Below are positions 42,985 to 51,527 of a DNA stretch of 64,000 nucleotides, piece after piece (the stretch's first letter is position 1; each line of letters starts with the position of its first letter). The notes beneath the pieces are model-generated. The model saw nothing but the letters and a program-made list of their open reading frames with translations, had not been told where the DNA came from and ran no database searches. The translations under genes were made by a program, and so were the position numbers. The stretch is taken from assembly GCF_001294575.1 (NCBI RefSeq), contig NZ_CP012676.1, forward strand, positions 744,001 through 808,000, written 5' to 3'. This DNA comes from Pseudomonas versuta (GTDB taxonomy: Bacteria; Pseudomonadota; Gammaproteobacteria; Pseudomonadales; Pseudomonadaceae).

Positions 42985-43524
42985 ATGAAAGCCAAGGTTG
43001 ATGCACCTTTCGTACCTCTGAACATCGCTGTTCTGACTGTCAGTGATACCCGTACTCTCGAAACCGATACTTCGGGGCAGGTCTTTGTCGACCGCCTGAG
43101 CGAAGCCGGGCATCAACTGGCAGCACGGGTGCTGCTCAAGGATGACCTGTATAAAATCCGTGCCCAGGTCGCGACCTGGATTGCCGACGACAGCGTGCAA
43201 GTGGTGCTGATTACCGGGGGCACCGGTTTTACTGCCCGTGACAGCACGCCAGAAGCGGTGAGCTGTCTGCTGGACAAACAGGTCGATGGCTTTGGTGAGT
43301 TGTTCCGTCAGATCTCGGTAGCCGATATCGGCACCTCGACCGTGCAGTCGCGGGCCCTGGCCGGGCTGGCCAACGGCACGCTGGTGTGTTGCCTGCCGGG
43401 CTCGACCAACGCAGTGCGCACCGGTTGGGACGGGATTCTGGCCGAGCAGCTGGACGCACGTCACCGCCCTTGTAACTTCGTTGCCCATTTAAAGCAGGCA
43501 CCGGCCTGTGAAACCCGTGGATAA
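42985..43524 (+). CDS. moaB: Molybdopterin adenylyltransferase-like MoaB
   Basis: 179 residues from the ATG at 42985 (MKAKVDAPFVPLNIAVLTVSDTR). The MoCF-biosynthesis domain shows LITGGTGFTARDSTPEA and FRQISVADIGTS, with CCLPGSTNAVRTGWD near the end. MoaB/Mog-type enzymes activate molybdopterin by adenylation before metal insertion. The gene overlaps moeA by 17 bases, in an arrangement known from Pseudomonas. Confidence 0.94.
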   Translation: MKAKVDAPFVPLNIAVLTVSDTRTLETDTSGQVFVDRLSEAGHQLAARVLLKDDLYKIRAQVATWIADDSVQVVLITGGTGFTARDSTPEAVSCLLDKQVDGFGELFRQISVADIGTSTVQSRALAGLANGTLVCCLPGSTNAVRTGWDGILAEQLDARHRPCNFVAHLKQAPACETRG

Positions 43525-44734
43525 GCCGGGCCGCACCGGCGAGTTGATGCCCGTCGAGATCGCCCTGGCGCGATTGCTGGCGTTGGCCGAAGCAGCTCCG
43601 ATTCGCGACACTGAATCGCTGCCGTTGGCGGCCTGCGAAGGCCGGGTGCTGGCCCAGGACCTGATATCGACGCTCGATCTGCCGCCATGGCCCAACAGCG
43701 CCATGGACGGTTACGCGCTGAACCTGGCCGACTGGTCCGGGATGCCGCTGCCGGTCAGCCAGCGCATTTTTGCCGGTCAGGCCCCCGAACCTTTGGCGGC
43801 GGGTACCTGTGCGCGAATCTTCACCGGCGCCCCCGTACCCGCAGGCGCCGATTGCGTCGAAATGCAGGAAAACGCTCAGGTGCAGGCTGATGGCCGGGTA
43901 GTTTTCACTGAAGCTCTGCATGCGGGGCAGAATATCCGTCCTCAAGGGCAGGAAACCACCGTTGGTGAGACCGTGCTTGCTGCGGGCACCCGTTTGGGCC
44001 CGATCGAACAGGGGCTGGCGGCGTCTTTAGGCTGCGCCGCGTTGCCCGTGATCAGGCGGGTCAGGGTTGCGGTGTTATCCACCGGCGATGAACTGATCGA
44101 GCCGGGCCAGGCATTGGGGCCGGGGCAAATCTACAACAGCAACCGTGTATTGCTGTGCAGCTGGCTGACACGCCTGGGGTGTGAGGTGGTCGATGCGGGG
44201 ATCTTGCCCGATGACTTGCCGGCAACCCGTCAGCGCCTGGCACAGCTGGGCGCGGTGGACCTGATTCTGTCCACCGGTGGCGTCTCTGTTGGCGAGGCTG
44301 ACTTCCTGGGTATTGCGTTGCGCGAAGAGGGTGAACTGGCCTTGTGGAAGCTGGCAATCAAGCCGGGGAAGCCTCTGACCTGCGGGCATTTTCGGGGTGT
44401 ACCGGTGATTGGCCTGCCGGGCAATCCGGCGTCGACCCTGGTGACCTTTGCACTGCTGGCCCGGCCTTACATATTGCGCCGCCAGGGCGTGCAAGCCGTC
44501 GAGCCGTTAAAGTTTCAGGTGCCGGCCGGGTTCGTCTGGCCCAAGCCGGGTAATCGCCGCGAGTACCTGCGTGGCCGGTTGGAGCAGGGGCGGGCAGTGA
44601 TCTACAAAAACCAGAGCTCGGGGGTGTTGCGCAGTGCTGCATGGGCCGAAGGGCTGGTGGAAGTGCTCGAAGGGCGGACCCTGGTTGAAGGTGACCTGGC
44701 AGGCTTTATCCCGTTAAGCGAAGTGCTGGGTTAA
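43508..44734 (+). CDS. moeA: Molybdopterin molybdenumtransferase MoeA
   Basis: 408 residues starting at GTG 43508 within the end of moaB. Domain order: N-terminal MoeA domain with PPWPNSAMDGYAL, then the MoCF domain with VAVLSTGDELIEPG, YNSNRVLL, STGGVSVGEADF, and GKPLTCGHFRGVPVIGLPGNPAS, and a C-terminal beta domain. It inserts molybdate into adenylated molybdopterin. The GTG has no separate ribosome site, so it is likely coupled to moaB translation. Confidence 0.95.
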   Translation: MKPVDKPGRTGELMPVEIALARLLALAEAAPIRDTESLPLAACEGRVLAQDLISTLDLPPWPNSAMDGYALNLADWSGMPLPVSQRIFAGQAPEPLAAGTCARIFTGAPVPAGADCVEMQENAQVQADGRVVFTEALHAGQNIRPQGQETTVGETVLAAGTRLGPIEQGLAASLGCAALPVIRRVRVAVLSTGDELIEPGQALGPGQIYNSNRVLLCSWLTRLGCEVVDAGILPDDLPATRQRLAQLGAVDLILSTGGVSVGEADFLGIALREEGELALWKLAIKPGKPLTCGHFRGVPVIGLPGNPASTLVTFALLARPYILRRQGVQAVEPLKFQVPAGFVWPKPGNRREYLRGRLEQGRAVIYKNQSSGVLRSAAWAEGLVEVLEGRTLVEGDLAGFIPLSEVLG

Positions 44735-44746
44735 ATCCCCGAAGAC

Positions 44747-44836
44747 CTGCAGGAGCGAGCTTTTTGTCGAGCCCATATTGATTAGTGAGTGAGCTCGGCA
44801 TTCTTGAGAGGCTCGCGAGCAAGCTCGCTCCTACAG
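44747..44836. repeat. REP-like inverted pair
   Basis: TGCAGGAGCGAGCTT near 44748 pairs with AAGCTCGCTCCTACA ending near 44834, one mismatch, about 58 bases apart. The right arm itself carries the palindrome GCTCGCGAGC. The unit is the same family as at 49324-49371. Confidence 0.75.
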
Positions 44837-44864
44837 AGCCCGTGTGGCTTGTCAGTAAGAGCAG

Positions 44865-46313
44865 CTACCGCCCCACAGGTACTCGGCCATAAATATCGCT
44901 CAAGCGCACGATGTCGTCTTCCCCCACATACTCGCCGCTTTGCACCTCGATCATTACCAGGTCAACCGACCCCGGATTGACCAGGCGGTGAGCCCTGCCA
45001 GGTTTGATAAAGGTCGATTCGTTAGTGTTGAGCTCAAACTGGCGGTCGCCATTGGTCACCTGCGCGATGCCGCTCACCACAATCCAGTGCTCGCTGCGCT
45101 GGCGGTGCATTTGCAAGGACAGCGCGCCTTGGGGCTTGACCACGATACGTTTGATTTTGAGCCCCGGCCCTTCTTCGAGCACCGTATAAGTGCCCCACGG
45201 CCTTGTGACTGTACGGTGCAGGCGATAGGCGTCGTGGCCCTTCAGCTTGAGCGCCTGGGCGATGTATTTAACATCCTGGCTACGCTTGGCATCGGCGACC
45301 AGCAGCGCATCGGGGGTGTCAATGATGATCAGGTCATTGAGCCCGACCCCGCCGACCAGACGTTTGGGGGCGTTGATGTAGCAGTTATGTACATCGTGCA
45401 GCACGTTTTCACCATTGCACTGGTTGCCGTTGGCATCTGCCGGGCTCAGCTCGCGCACCGCCTGCCATGAGCCGATATCGCTCCAGCCCAATTGACAGGG
45501 AACCACGGCCACTTTCTTGCAATGCTCCATCAGCCCGTAGTCGATGGAAATATCGGGCGCCAGAGTGAAGGTCCGGCTGTCCAGCTCAAGGTGCAGTTCC
45601 TGTTTACCCTGAAACACCTGGCTGTGTTCAAGGCAGTGAGAAACGGCCTCCAGTACCCGTGGTGCGTGCTCTTTGAGTTCACGCAGGATGCTGTCGACCC
45701 GCATGCAAAACATGCCGCTGTTCCACAGGTGCCGGCCAGCGTCCAGATAGTGCTGGGCCGTTATGGCATCGGGCTTCTCAACAAATTGCGCTACCTGGAA
45801 CCCGTCGCTGTTCAGTTCCGGGCCTTTCTCTATGTAGCCAAAGCCGGTTTCAGCCCTGGTCGGCCGGATGCCGAACGTCACCAGCCAGCCCTGGTCGGCC
45901 AATCGCCGTGCGCTGTCGACGGCAGCGGCAAAGGCCGTCATGTCGGTGATCAGGTGGTCGGCCGGCAGCACCAGCAGTTGCGCATCCTCACCGTAGCGTC
46001 GGGCCACGTGCAATGCGGCGGCGGCAATGGCAGGGGCGGTGTTGCGTCCTGTCGGTTCAAGGATGAAGTCCAGCGCTACGCCGCCATCGTTGAGCGGGCG
46101 ATAGTCATCAAGGGTGCGGAAAAATACCTCGCGACTGGTCACCGTCAGCAAGCGGTTTACGTTTGCCAGGCCGACTGCACGCTGGAAGGTTTTTTGCAGC
46201 AGGCTCTCGCCGTCGGGCAGGCACATGAAGGGCTTGGGCATGGACTCACGTGACACTGGCCAAAGCCGGGTGCCAGCGCCTCCGGCGATGATGCAGGGAA
46301 TGAGTGTGCTCAT
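44865..46313 (-). CDS. Mannose-1-phosphate guanylyltransferase / mannose-6-phosphate isomerase
   Basis: 482 residues, bifunctional. N-terminal nucleotidyltransferase with IIAGGAGTRLWPVSRESMPKPF, LPADHLI, FVEKPD; C-terminal type II isomerase cupin with RPWGTYTVLEEGPG, KIKRIVVKPQGALSLQMHRQRSEHWIVV and KPGRAHRLVNPG. It makes mannose 1-phosphate and GDP-mannose, precursors of alginate, Psl or O-antigen. AlgA, PslB and WbpW share this layout and this copy is not next to a polysaccharide cluster, so I give no symbol. It is convergent with moeA and divergent from yegS. Confidence 0.93.
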   Translation of the reverse strand: MSTLIPCIIAGGAGTRLWPVSRESMPKPFMCLPDGESLLQKTFQRAVGLANVNRLLTVTSREVFFRTLDDYRPLNDGGVALDFILEPTGRNTAPAIAAAALHVARRYGEDAQLLVLPADHLITDMTAFAAAVDSARRLADQGWLVTFGIRPTRAETGFGYIEKGPELNSDGFQVAQFVEKPDAITAQHYLDAGRHLWNSGMFCMRVDSILRELKEHAPRVLEAVSHCLEHSQVFQGKQELHLELDSRTFTLAPDISIDYGLMEHCKKVAVVPCQLGWSDIGSWQAVRELSPADANGNQCNGENVLHDVHNCYINAPKRLVGGVGLNDLIIIDTPDALLVADAKRSQDVKYIAQALKLKGHDAYRLHRTVTRPWGTYTVLEEGPGLKIKRIVVKPQGALSLQMHRQRSEHWIVVSGIAQVTNGDRQFELNTNESTFIKPGRAHRLVNPGSVDLVMIEVQSGEYVGEDDIVRLSDIYGRVPVGR

Positions 46314-46495
46314 TCAGAAAGCCTCTGGCGTCAATGGGCTGCTTAAGGGCGGTGGAGTTTGACCGGTTCTGCGCGATTGATCGACCGATTGACGACAACA
46401 GGGGCGCTATCAGGCAAATAAGTCGTGGACGTATGGGTTTTTTTGGTTTGGCTGCTGTCCAAAAAACCAGACCGCTTTTGTCGAGGGATATAGAG

Positions 46496-47425
46496 ATGAG
46501 TGCAGGTAAGGCATTTTTGATTTTGCACGGTAAGCAAGCGCTCAACGAAGACGTACGGGCTGCGGTGGAGCAACGGCGTGCCATGGGCTGGGAACTGACA
46601 GTACGCCTCACATGGGAGGCCGGGGATGCCCAGCGGCTTGTGCGCGAGGCTCTGGAGGCGGGCTATAGCCAGATCATTGCGGGCGGTGGCGATGGCACCT
46701 TGCGCGATATTTGCGAGGCTCTGGCGTTGGCCGATACCGAAGCCGGCCTGGTGCTGTTGCCGCTGGGCACGGCCAATGACTTTGCCCGGGCCGCCGGTGT
46801 CCCGCTGGCGCCCGGTCAAGCCATGGCCTTGCTGGACGTGCCTGCACGCGCCATTGATCTGGGGGAAGTGGGCGGGCAGATGTTCTTGAACATGGCCACG
46901 GGTGGTTTTGGCAGCCAGGTCACGGCCAATACATCGGAAGACTTGAAAAAGGTGCTGGGCGGTGCGGCCTATCTGTTTACCGGGCTTACGCGCTTCAGTG
47001 AGTTGCACGCCGCTTATGCAGAGCTGCAAGGGCCGGACTTTCACTGGAAGGGTAATTTGCTGGCGCTGGGGATTGGTAACGGTCGTCAGGCCGGTGGCGG
47101 GCAAGAGCTGTGCCCGCAGGCTCTGGTCGATGACGGTTTGCTGGACATCAGCATTTTGCCTGCGCCCCAGGAAGTGGTTGGCACCCTCAAAGAGTTGATG
47201 GCCGGTGGCTGGAGCCTGGATAACCTGTTTGTCCGGGCCCGTTTGCCGTGGGTTGAGATCAAGGCGGCCGAGGGCCTTTCAATGAATCTTGATGGCGAGC
47301 CACTGGAGGGTGATGCCATGCGCTTCGAAGTTCGCAAGGGCGCGTTGCGGGTCCATTTGCCAGAAAACTCTCCACTGCTCAGCTCTTCGAGGCAAAGCCA
47401 TCCGCCCCGACTCCTGGAAGGATGA
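46496..47425 (+). CDS. yegS: Lipid kinase YegS
   Basis: 309 residues from the ATG at 46496, with GAGGG upstream; the longer open frame upstream lacks family sequence. Diacylglycerol-kinase-type catalytic domain: IIAGGGDGTLRDICEAL, LPLGTANDFARA, and the C-terminal EGLSMNLDGEPLEG. It phosphorylates lipid such as phosphatidylglycerol in E. coli. The C-terminal tail after about 285 is variable. Gene order of CheV downstream is not an operon: an 82-base gap separates them. Confidence 0.92.
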   Translation: MSAGKAFLILHGKQALNEDVRAAVEQRRAMGWELTVRLTWEAGDAQRLVREALEAGYSQIIAGGGDGTLRDICEALALADTEAGLVLLPLGTANDFARAAGVPLAPGQAMALLDVPARAIDLGEVGGQMFLNMATGGFGSQVTANTSEDLKKVLGGAAYLFTGLTRFSELHAAYAELQGPDFHWKGNLLALGIGNGRQAGGGQELCPQALVDDGLLDISILPAPQEVVGTLKELMAGGWSLDNLFVRARLPWVEIKAAEGLSMNLDGEPLEGDAMRFEVRKGALRVHLPENSPLLSSSRQSHPPRLLEG

Positions 47426-47507
47426 CAGCAGCAGCTTTGAGCAATAAAGAATCACCCCGGCCGGCCGATAACTCCAGGCATTAAGCCCTTACGCCCAGGA
47501 GTTATTT

Positions 47508-48443
47508 ATGGCCGGCATTCTCGACACGGTAGATCAGCGAACCCAGCTAGTGGGTGAAAACCGGCTAGAACTTCTCATGTTTCGTCTGGCGGGTCGGCAA
47601 CTGTTCGCGATCAACGTGTTCAAGGTGCAAGAAGTCCTGCAACTGCCCAAGCTGACCCTGATGCCGCACCGTCACCGTCACGTATGCGGAGTGGTTAACC
47701 TGCGAGGCAAAACCCTGCCGGTGATCGATCTGTCACAGGCGATTGGCATGCGGCCCGTTGTGCCGGGGCCCGACAGTACGATTATCGTCACCGAGTACAA
47801 CCGTTCGATCCAGGCGTTTCTGGTGGGCAGCGTGGATCGCATCGTCAACATGAACTGGGAGGCTATTTTGCCGCCGCCGGGCAGTGCCGGGCGCCAGCAT
47901 TACCTGACCGCGATCAGTAAAGTCGATGAACAGCTGGTCGAGATCATCGACGTGGAAAAAGTCCTGGCCGAAATCGTGCCGTACAGCGCCAAAGTCTCGC
48001 GCGAAAAGCTTGAGGATCCGCTGCTCGAACTGGCCCGTGGCCGTGAAGTACTGCTGGTGGACGACTCGAGCGTGGCGGTGTCCCAGTTGCGTGAAACGCT
48101 GTCGCAGCTGGGGGTCAAAATGCATGTGGCCAGTGACGGTCTCAAGGCCCTGAATATGCTCAAGGCATGGGCGGACACAGGCCAGGTCATGACAGACAAG
48201 TTACTGATGATTTTTACCGATGCCGAAATGCCGGAAATGGACGGTTATCGCCTGACCACTGAGATTCGTAACGACCCGCGCTTGCGCAGCCTTTACGTGG
48301 TGCTGCATACCTCGTTGTCGGGCAGCTTCAACGAGTCGATGGTGAAGAAGGTCGGCTGCGACAATTTCCTTTCCAAATTTCAGCCGGACAAGCTGGTGGA
48401 CGTCGTTCGCCAGCGTTTGATGCTGGATCAAGTGCCGGCTTAA
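47508..48443 (+). CDS. cheV: Chemotaxis coupling protein CheV
   Basis: 311 residues. N-terminal CheW domain (about 15-165; LLMFRLAGRQLFAINVFKVQEVL, GVVNLRGKTLPVIDLSQAIG) and a C-terminal receiver (175-305) with VLLVDDSSVAVSQL and phospho-Asp in LLMIFTDAEMPEMDGYRL. It couples receptors to CheA and can act as a phosphate sink or adaptation element. It stands apart from any che operon here; Pseudomonas usually has several CheV paralogues. Confidence 0.94.
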   Translation: MAGILDTVDQRTQLVGENRLELLMFRLAGRQLFAINVFKVQEVLQLPKLTLMPHRHRHVCGVVNLRGKTLPVIDLSQAIGMRPVVPGPDSTIIVTEYNRSIQAFLVGSVDRIVNMNWEAILPPPGSAGRQHYLTAISKVDEQLVEIIDVEKVLAEIVPYSAKVSREKLEDPLLELARGREVLLVDDSSVAVSQLRETLSQLGVKMHVASDGLKALNMLKAWADTGQVMTDKLLMIFTDAEMPEMDGYRLTTEIRNDPRLRSLYVVLHTSLSGSFNESMVKKVGCDNFLSKFQPDKLVDVVRQRLMLDQVPA

Positions 48444-48507
48444 CTGCGGGCAAGCAAGGTTTTTTTATTCGTATACTGTGGCCTTTTCACTCCTTCGAGG
48501 CAGGCCC

Positions 48508-49314
48508 ATGTTGCGTCTAAGTGCGCTTTATCGTTTTCCGCTGAAATCCGCCAAAGGTGAAAGCTTGTCCCGGGCCGGTCTGGACAAGCTGGGCCTGGTG
48601 GGTGATCGACGCTGGATGCTGGTGGATGAAGCGAGCGGCAGGTTCCTGACGCAGCGTGCGGACCCTCAAATGAGCCAGCTTTCAGCACTGTGGAACGCCA
48701 CTGGCGGTTTGACCCTGAGCGCCCAGGGGTTTGACCCGCTGGACGTGAAGGTGCCGGATGCCGAGTCCAATCTGCGGGGTGTCACCATCTGGCGCGACAC
48801 ACTGCGCGTACCGGATGCGGGCGATGCCGCCGCTCATTGGTTGAGCCGTTTTGTCGACAAGCCGGTACGGCTGGTGCATGTTCCGCTGGAGCGTGCGCGT
48901 ACCACTGAAGCGGGCTATGGCCGTGATGACGACAAAGTGGCGTTTGCCGATGGCTACCCGTTATTGCTGATTGGTCAGGCGTCGCTGGACGATCTGTCTG
49001 GCAAAGTCGGGCGTGAACTGGACATGCTGCGCTTTCGGCCAAACCTGGTGATTGAGGGCAGCGAGGCCTTTGCTGAAGATGGCTGGAAGCGCATCCGTAT
49101 TGGTGATACCGAGTTGCGAGTGGTCAAGTCCTGCTCGCGTTGCATCCTGACCACAGTAGATCCGCACACCGGTGTGCGTGATGAACAGCGCGAGCCACTG
49201 GCCACCCTGATGACCTATCGCAAGCAAGCAGAAGGGACGATGTTCGGCCAGAACCTGGTGAACGAGGGTGAGGGTGTGCTGGAAGTGGGCATGCCGGTGA
49301 CGATTCTGGAGTAA
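48508..49314 (+). CDS. MOSC domain protein (YcbX-like)
   Basis: 268 residues from ATG 48508. N-terminal MOSC_N beta-barrel (LYRFPLKSAKGESLSRAGL, GLVGDRRWMLVDEASGRFLTQR) and a MOSC domain with LLIGQASLDDLS, FRPNLVIEGSEAFAEDGWKRIRIG and the conserved Cys in VVKSCSRCILTTVDP that binds molybdenum cofactor. E. coli YcbX uses Mo cofactor to reduce N-hydroxylated compounds. It lacks the ferredoxin domain of YcbX. The link with the moaB-moeA-mobA genes a few kilobases upstream is suggestive only. Confidence 0.9.
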   Translation: MLRLSALYRFPLKSAKGESLSRAGLDKLGLVGDRRWMLVDEASGRFLTQRADPQMSQLSALWNATGGLTLSAQGFDPLDVKVPDAESNLRGVTIWRDTLRVPDAGDAAAHWLSRFVDKPVRLVHVPLERARTTEAGYGRDDDKVAFADGYPLLLIGQASLDDLSGKVGRELDMLRFRPNLVIEGSEAFAEDGWKRIRIGDTELRVVKSCSRCILTTVDPHTGVRDEQREPLATLMTYRKQAEGTMFGQNLVNEGEGVLEVGMPVTILE

Positions 49315-49323
49315 ACCCTGAAC

Positions 49324-49371
49324 CTGTAGGCGCGAGCTTGCTCGCGAGCTGTTAAAAGCTCGCGCCTACAG
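49324..49371. repeat. Perfect 16-bp REP-like inverted repeat
   Basis: CTGTAGGCGCGAGCTT (49324-49339) and AAGCTCGCGCCTACAG (49356-49371) are exact complements; the centre holds GCTCGCGAGC. It fills the gap between two convergent genes, 10 bases after the MOSC stop and 13 before the slt stop, and could also end both messages. Confidence 0.85.
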
Positions 49372-49384
49372 GAAATGGGTGTGT

Positions 49385-51313
49385 TTACTGGTCGTCAAAA
49401 TAACGTTCGTGCCAGTCCACCAGCGGCTGCGGTACGTTCAGTTTTTGGCCGTAGATCACCGAATATGACAGAACGTTCTGCACGTACTGGCGTGTTTCGT
49501 CGAACGGGATGCTTTCGATCCACACGTCAAAGCCCAGGTGGTTTGCACCTTTAAGCCATTGGCGAACACGACCGGGGCCTGCGTTGTAGGCTGCAGAAGC
49601 CAGTACTCGGTTACCGTTGAACTGGCCGTGTACCTGACTCAGGTAGGCAGCACCCAGCTGGATATTCGTATCCGGGTTCAGCACTTGCTGCGGTGAGGCC
49701 AGTGGGATGCTGAATTTGCGTGCGGTTTCTTTGGCGGTGGCCGGCATCAACTGCATCAGGCCGCTAGCGCCAACGCCTGAGCGGGCGTCATCCATAAACG
49801 CGCTTTCCTGGCGGGTAATGGCGAATACCCAGCTCGAATGCAATCCGCGAACCTTGGCCTCGCGCACCAGCGTGTCGCGGTGTGCCATCGGGAAGCGGAC
49901 ATCCAGGTCGTCCCAATACTGCGCTTGCGCCATGGTGCGGATGGCCGGGAAATACCATTTCAGGTCGTAGGCCAGTTTGGCTTGAGCGACCATTTCGTCG
50001 CGGCTGAACAAGCGGCTGACGTAGTACCACTCCCGTCGTCCGTCGACGATCTGTCCGCGATCATGGAACTCCAGGGCGCGCTGCACCCCAGGGGTGTTGC
50101 GCACCTTGCTGATCAGTTGCGGGCTGAGCATCAGCGGCTTGTTATTGAGTTGATATGGGGTCTGGGCACGGTCGGCGGCCAGAAAGCCATAGAAGTCCCG
50201 TTCGTTGGCGACTTTCTTGAACAGCACCAGCGATTGCGGGTTTTTCGGCTCGGCCAGCTCCAGGCTGCGGGCTTGCCAGTAACGCCAGCGGCTGGTGGTT
50301 GCCAGGTCTTGGGGCAGTTTTGTGGTCAGCTGGTAGGCGTCTTCCCAGCGTGCCAGGCGCAACAGTAGGCGCAAGCGCCACTCCGTGACCGTGTTGTCCC
50401 GCAGTTCCGGGTCGTATTTGGTCATGATGTCCAGGCCGCGACTGTCGTAGCGACGGGCGAACGTCAGGCCGATTTCCCGGGCAATGGCGACTTTTTCGTC
50501 ACGCGAAAAATGCATGTTGGTGGCATAGGTGTCGAGCAGGGAGGCGGCTTTTTCCGGGTCCTGGCGTGCCAGGCGGCGCAGGCCAAGGCCCACGGCGTCA
50601 GACATGGCCTCGCTGGCCGGTGAGAAGCGTGATGGCTGGCTGAGCATGTCGGGCTTCTGGGCCACATCAATCATCAGCTTGGCTTGTGGGCCCAAGGTGT
50701 TGAGGCCGTTGGCCAGGGTGGTGGCCAGACCATAGTTGCGGGCTTCTGCCGCCAGCTTGACCCGCTGCCAGCGTTTTTGCTCGGTCAACTGTCCTTCGGC
50801 GGCCCACTGGCTGAACAGCGCGTCACACGCTGCGGGCTGAGCCTTGCCGACCATCCACAGTTTTTCAGCGCTGGCATAGCCTTCGGCCTTGAGGTTGTGG
50901 TTGAGCTGATACTGGCCATTGAGGCAGTCGAGTTCGGTGAAGTTGAGCTTGGGGTCGTAATACTTTGCAAAAGTCGCCCAGTCGCCACGCTCGGCCAGCC
51001 AGCGCAACCAGCGCAGTTTCATCCAGTTGGCCTGGGGCAGGTCGCCGTGCTCGGCCAGAAACTGCTCGATTTCAGGGTTGCTGGCGGACTTCAGACGTGC
51101 GGTCAGCTCGTCATAGGCCAGGTAAGGGGTCAGCGGATAAGTACGCAGCGCAGCGGCATTTTGGAAGTAAGGGCCGGAATCGCCCTTGGCCAGCGCGCGC
51201 TTGGCATCGTCGTATAGCTGGCGTTGTTGAGTAAGGTCTGCAGCGTGGGCGGTTTGCACGGCACAGGTAGTGAGAAGCAGGCAGGATAAAAAGTTGAAAA
51301 GACGACTGCGCAT
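49385..51313 (-). CDS. slt: Soluble lytic murein transglycosylase
   Basis: 642 residues from ATG 51313. Signal peptide 1-24 (FNFLSCLLLTTCAVQTAHA), a long superhelical U/L domain of about 420 residues, and a C-terminal SLT catalytic domain: catalytic Glu in AITRQESAFMDDARSGVGASGLMQLMPATA, then AAYNAGPGRVRQWL. It cleaves the MurNAc-GlcNAc bond of peptidoglycan to 1,6-anhydro products in the periplasm. Its length matches E. coli Slt70. It is divergent from uup. Confidence 0.95.
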   Translation of the reverse strand: MRSRLFNFLSCLLLTTCAVQTAHAADLTQQRQLYDDAKRALAKGDSGPYFQNAAALRTYPLTPYLAYDELTARLKSASNPEIEQFLAEHGDLPQANWMKLRWLRWLAERGDWATFAKYYDPKLNFTELDCLNGQYQLNHNLKAEGYASAEKLWMVGKAQPAACDALFSQWAAEGQLTEQKRWQRVKLAAEARNYGLATTLANGLNTLGPQAKLMIDVAQKPDMLSQPSRFSPASEAMSDAVGLGLRRLARQDPEKAASLLDTYATNMHFSRDEKVAIAREIGLTFARRYDSRGLDIMTKYDPELRDNTVTEWRLRLLLRLARWEDAYQLTTKLPQDLATTSRWRYWQARSLELAEPKNPQSLVLFKKVANERDFYGFLAADRAQTPYQLNNKPLMLSPQLISKVRNTPGVQRALEFHDRGQIVDGRREWYYVSRLFSRDEMVAQAKLAYDLKWYFPAIRTMAQAQYWDDLDVRFPMAHRDTLVREAKVRGLHSSWVFAITRQESAFMDDARSGVGASGLMQLMPATAKETARKFSIPLASPQQVLNPDTNIQLGAAYLSQVHGQFNGNRVLASAAYNAGPGRVRQWLKGANHLGFDVWIESIPFDETRQYVQNVLSYSVIYGQKLNVPQPLVDWHERYFDDQ

Positions 51314-51527
51314 GAGGCTTCCGTACAAATGAATAACTCGACAAGCGCAGGGCAACCCGCGCTGATTGTGCCGTAGCTTAGCCTTTTGCCAGCTCCCCGT
51401 GAAAGCCTTGCCAGCCAACCGGTGCTACTTGGCACTAAATGAAGGGAAGACGGGGGCGTACATGAAATACCCGGCCGCCCAAGGGCGCAAATCAGGTAGA
51501 ATGCGCGCCCAGTTTTTGGAGAAGCTC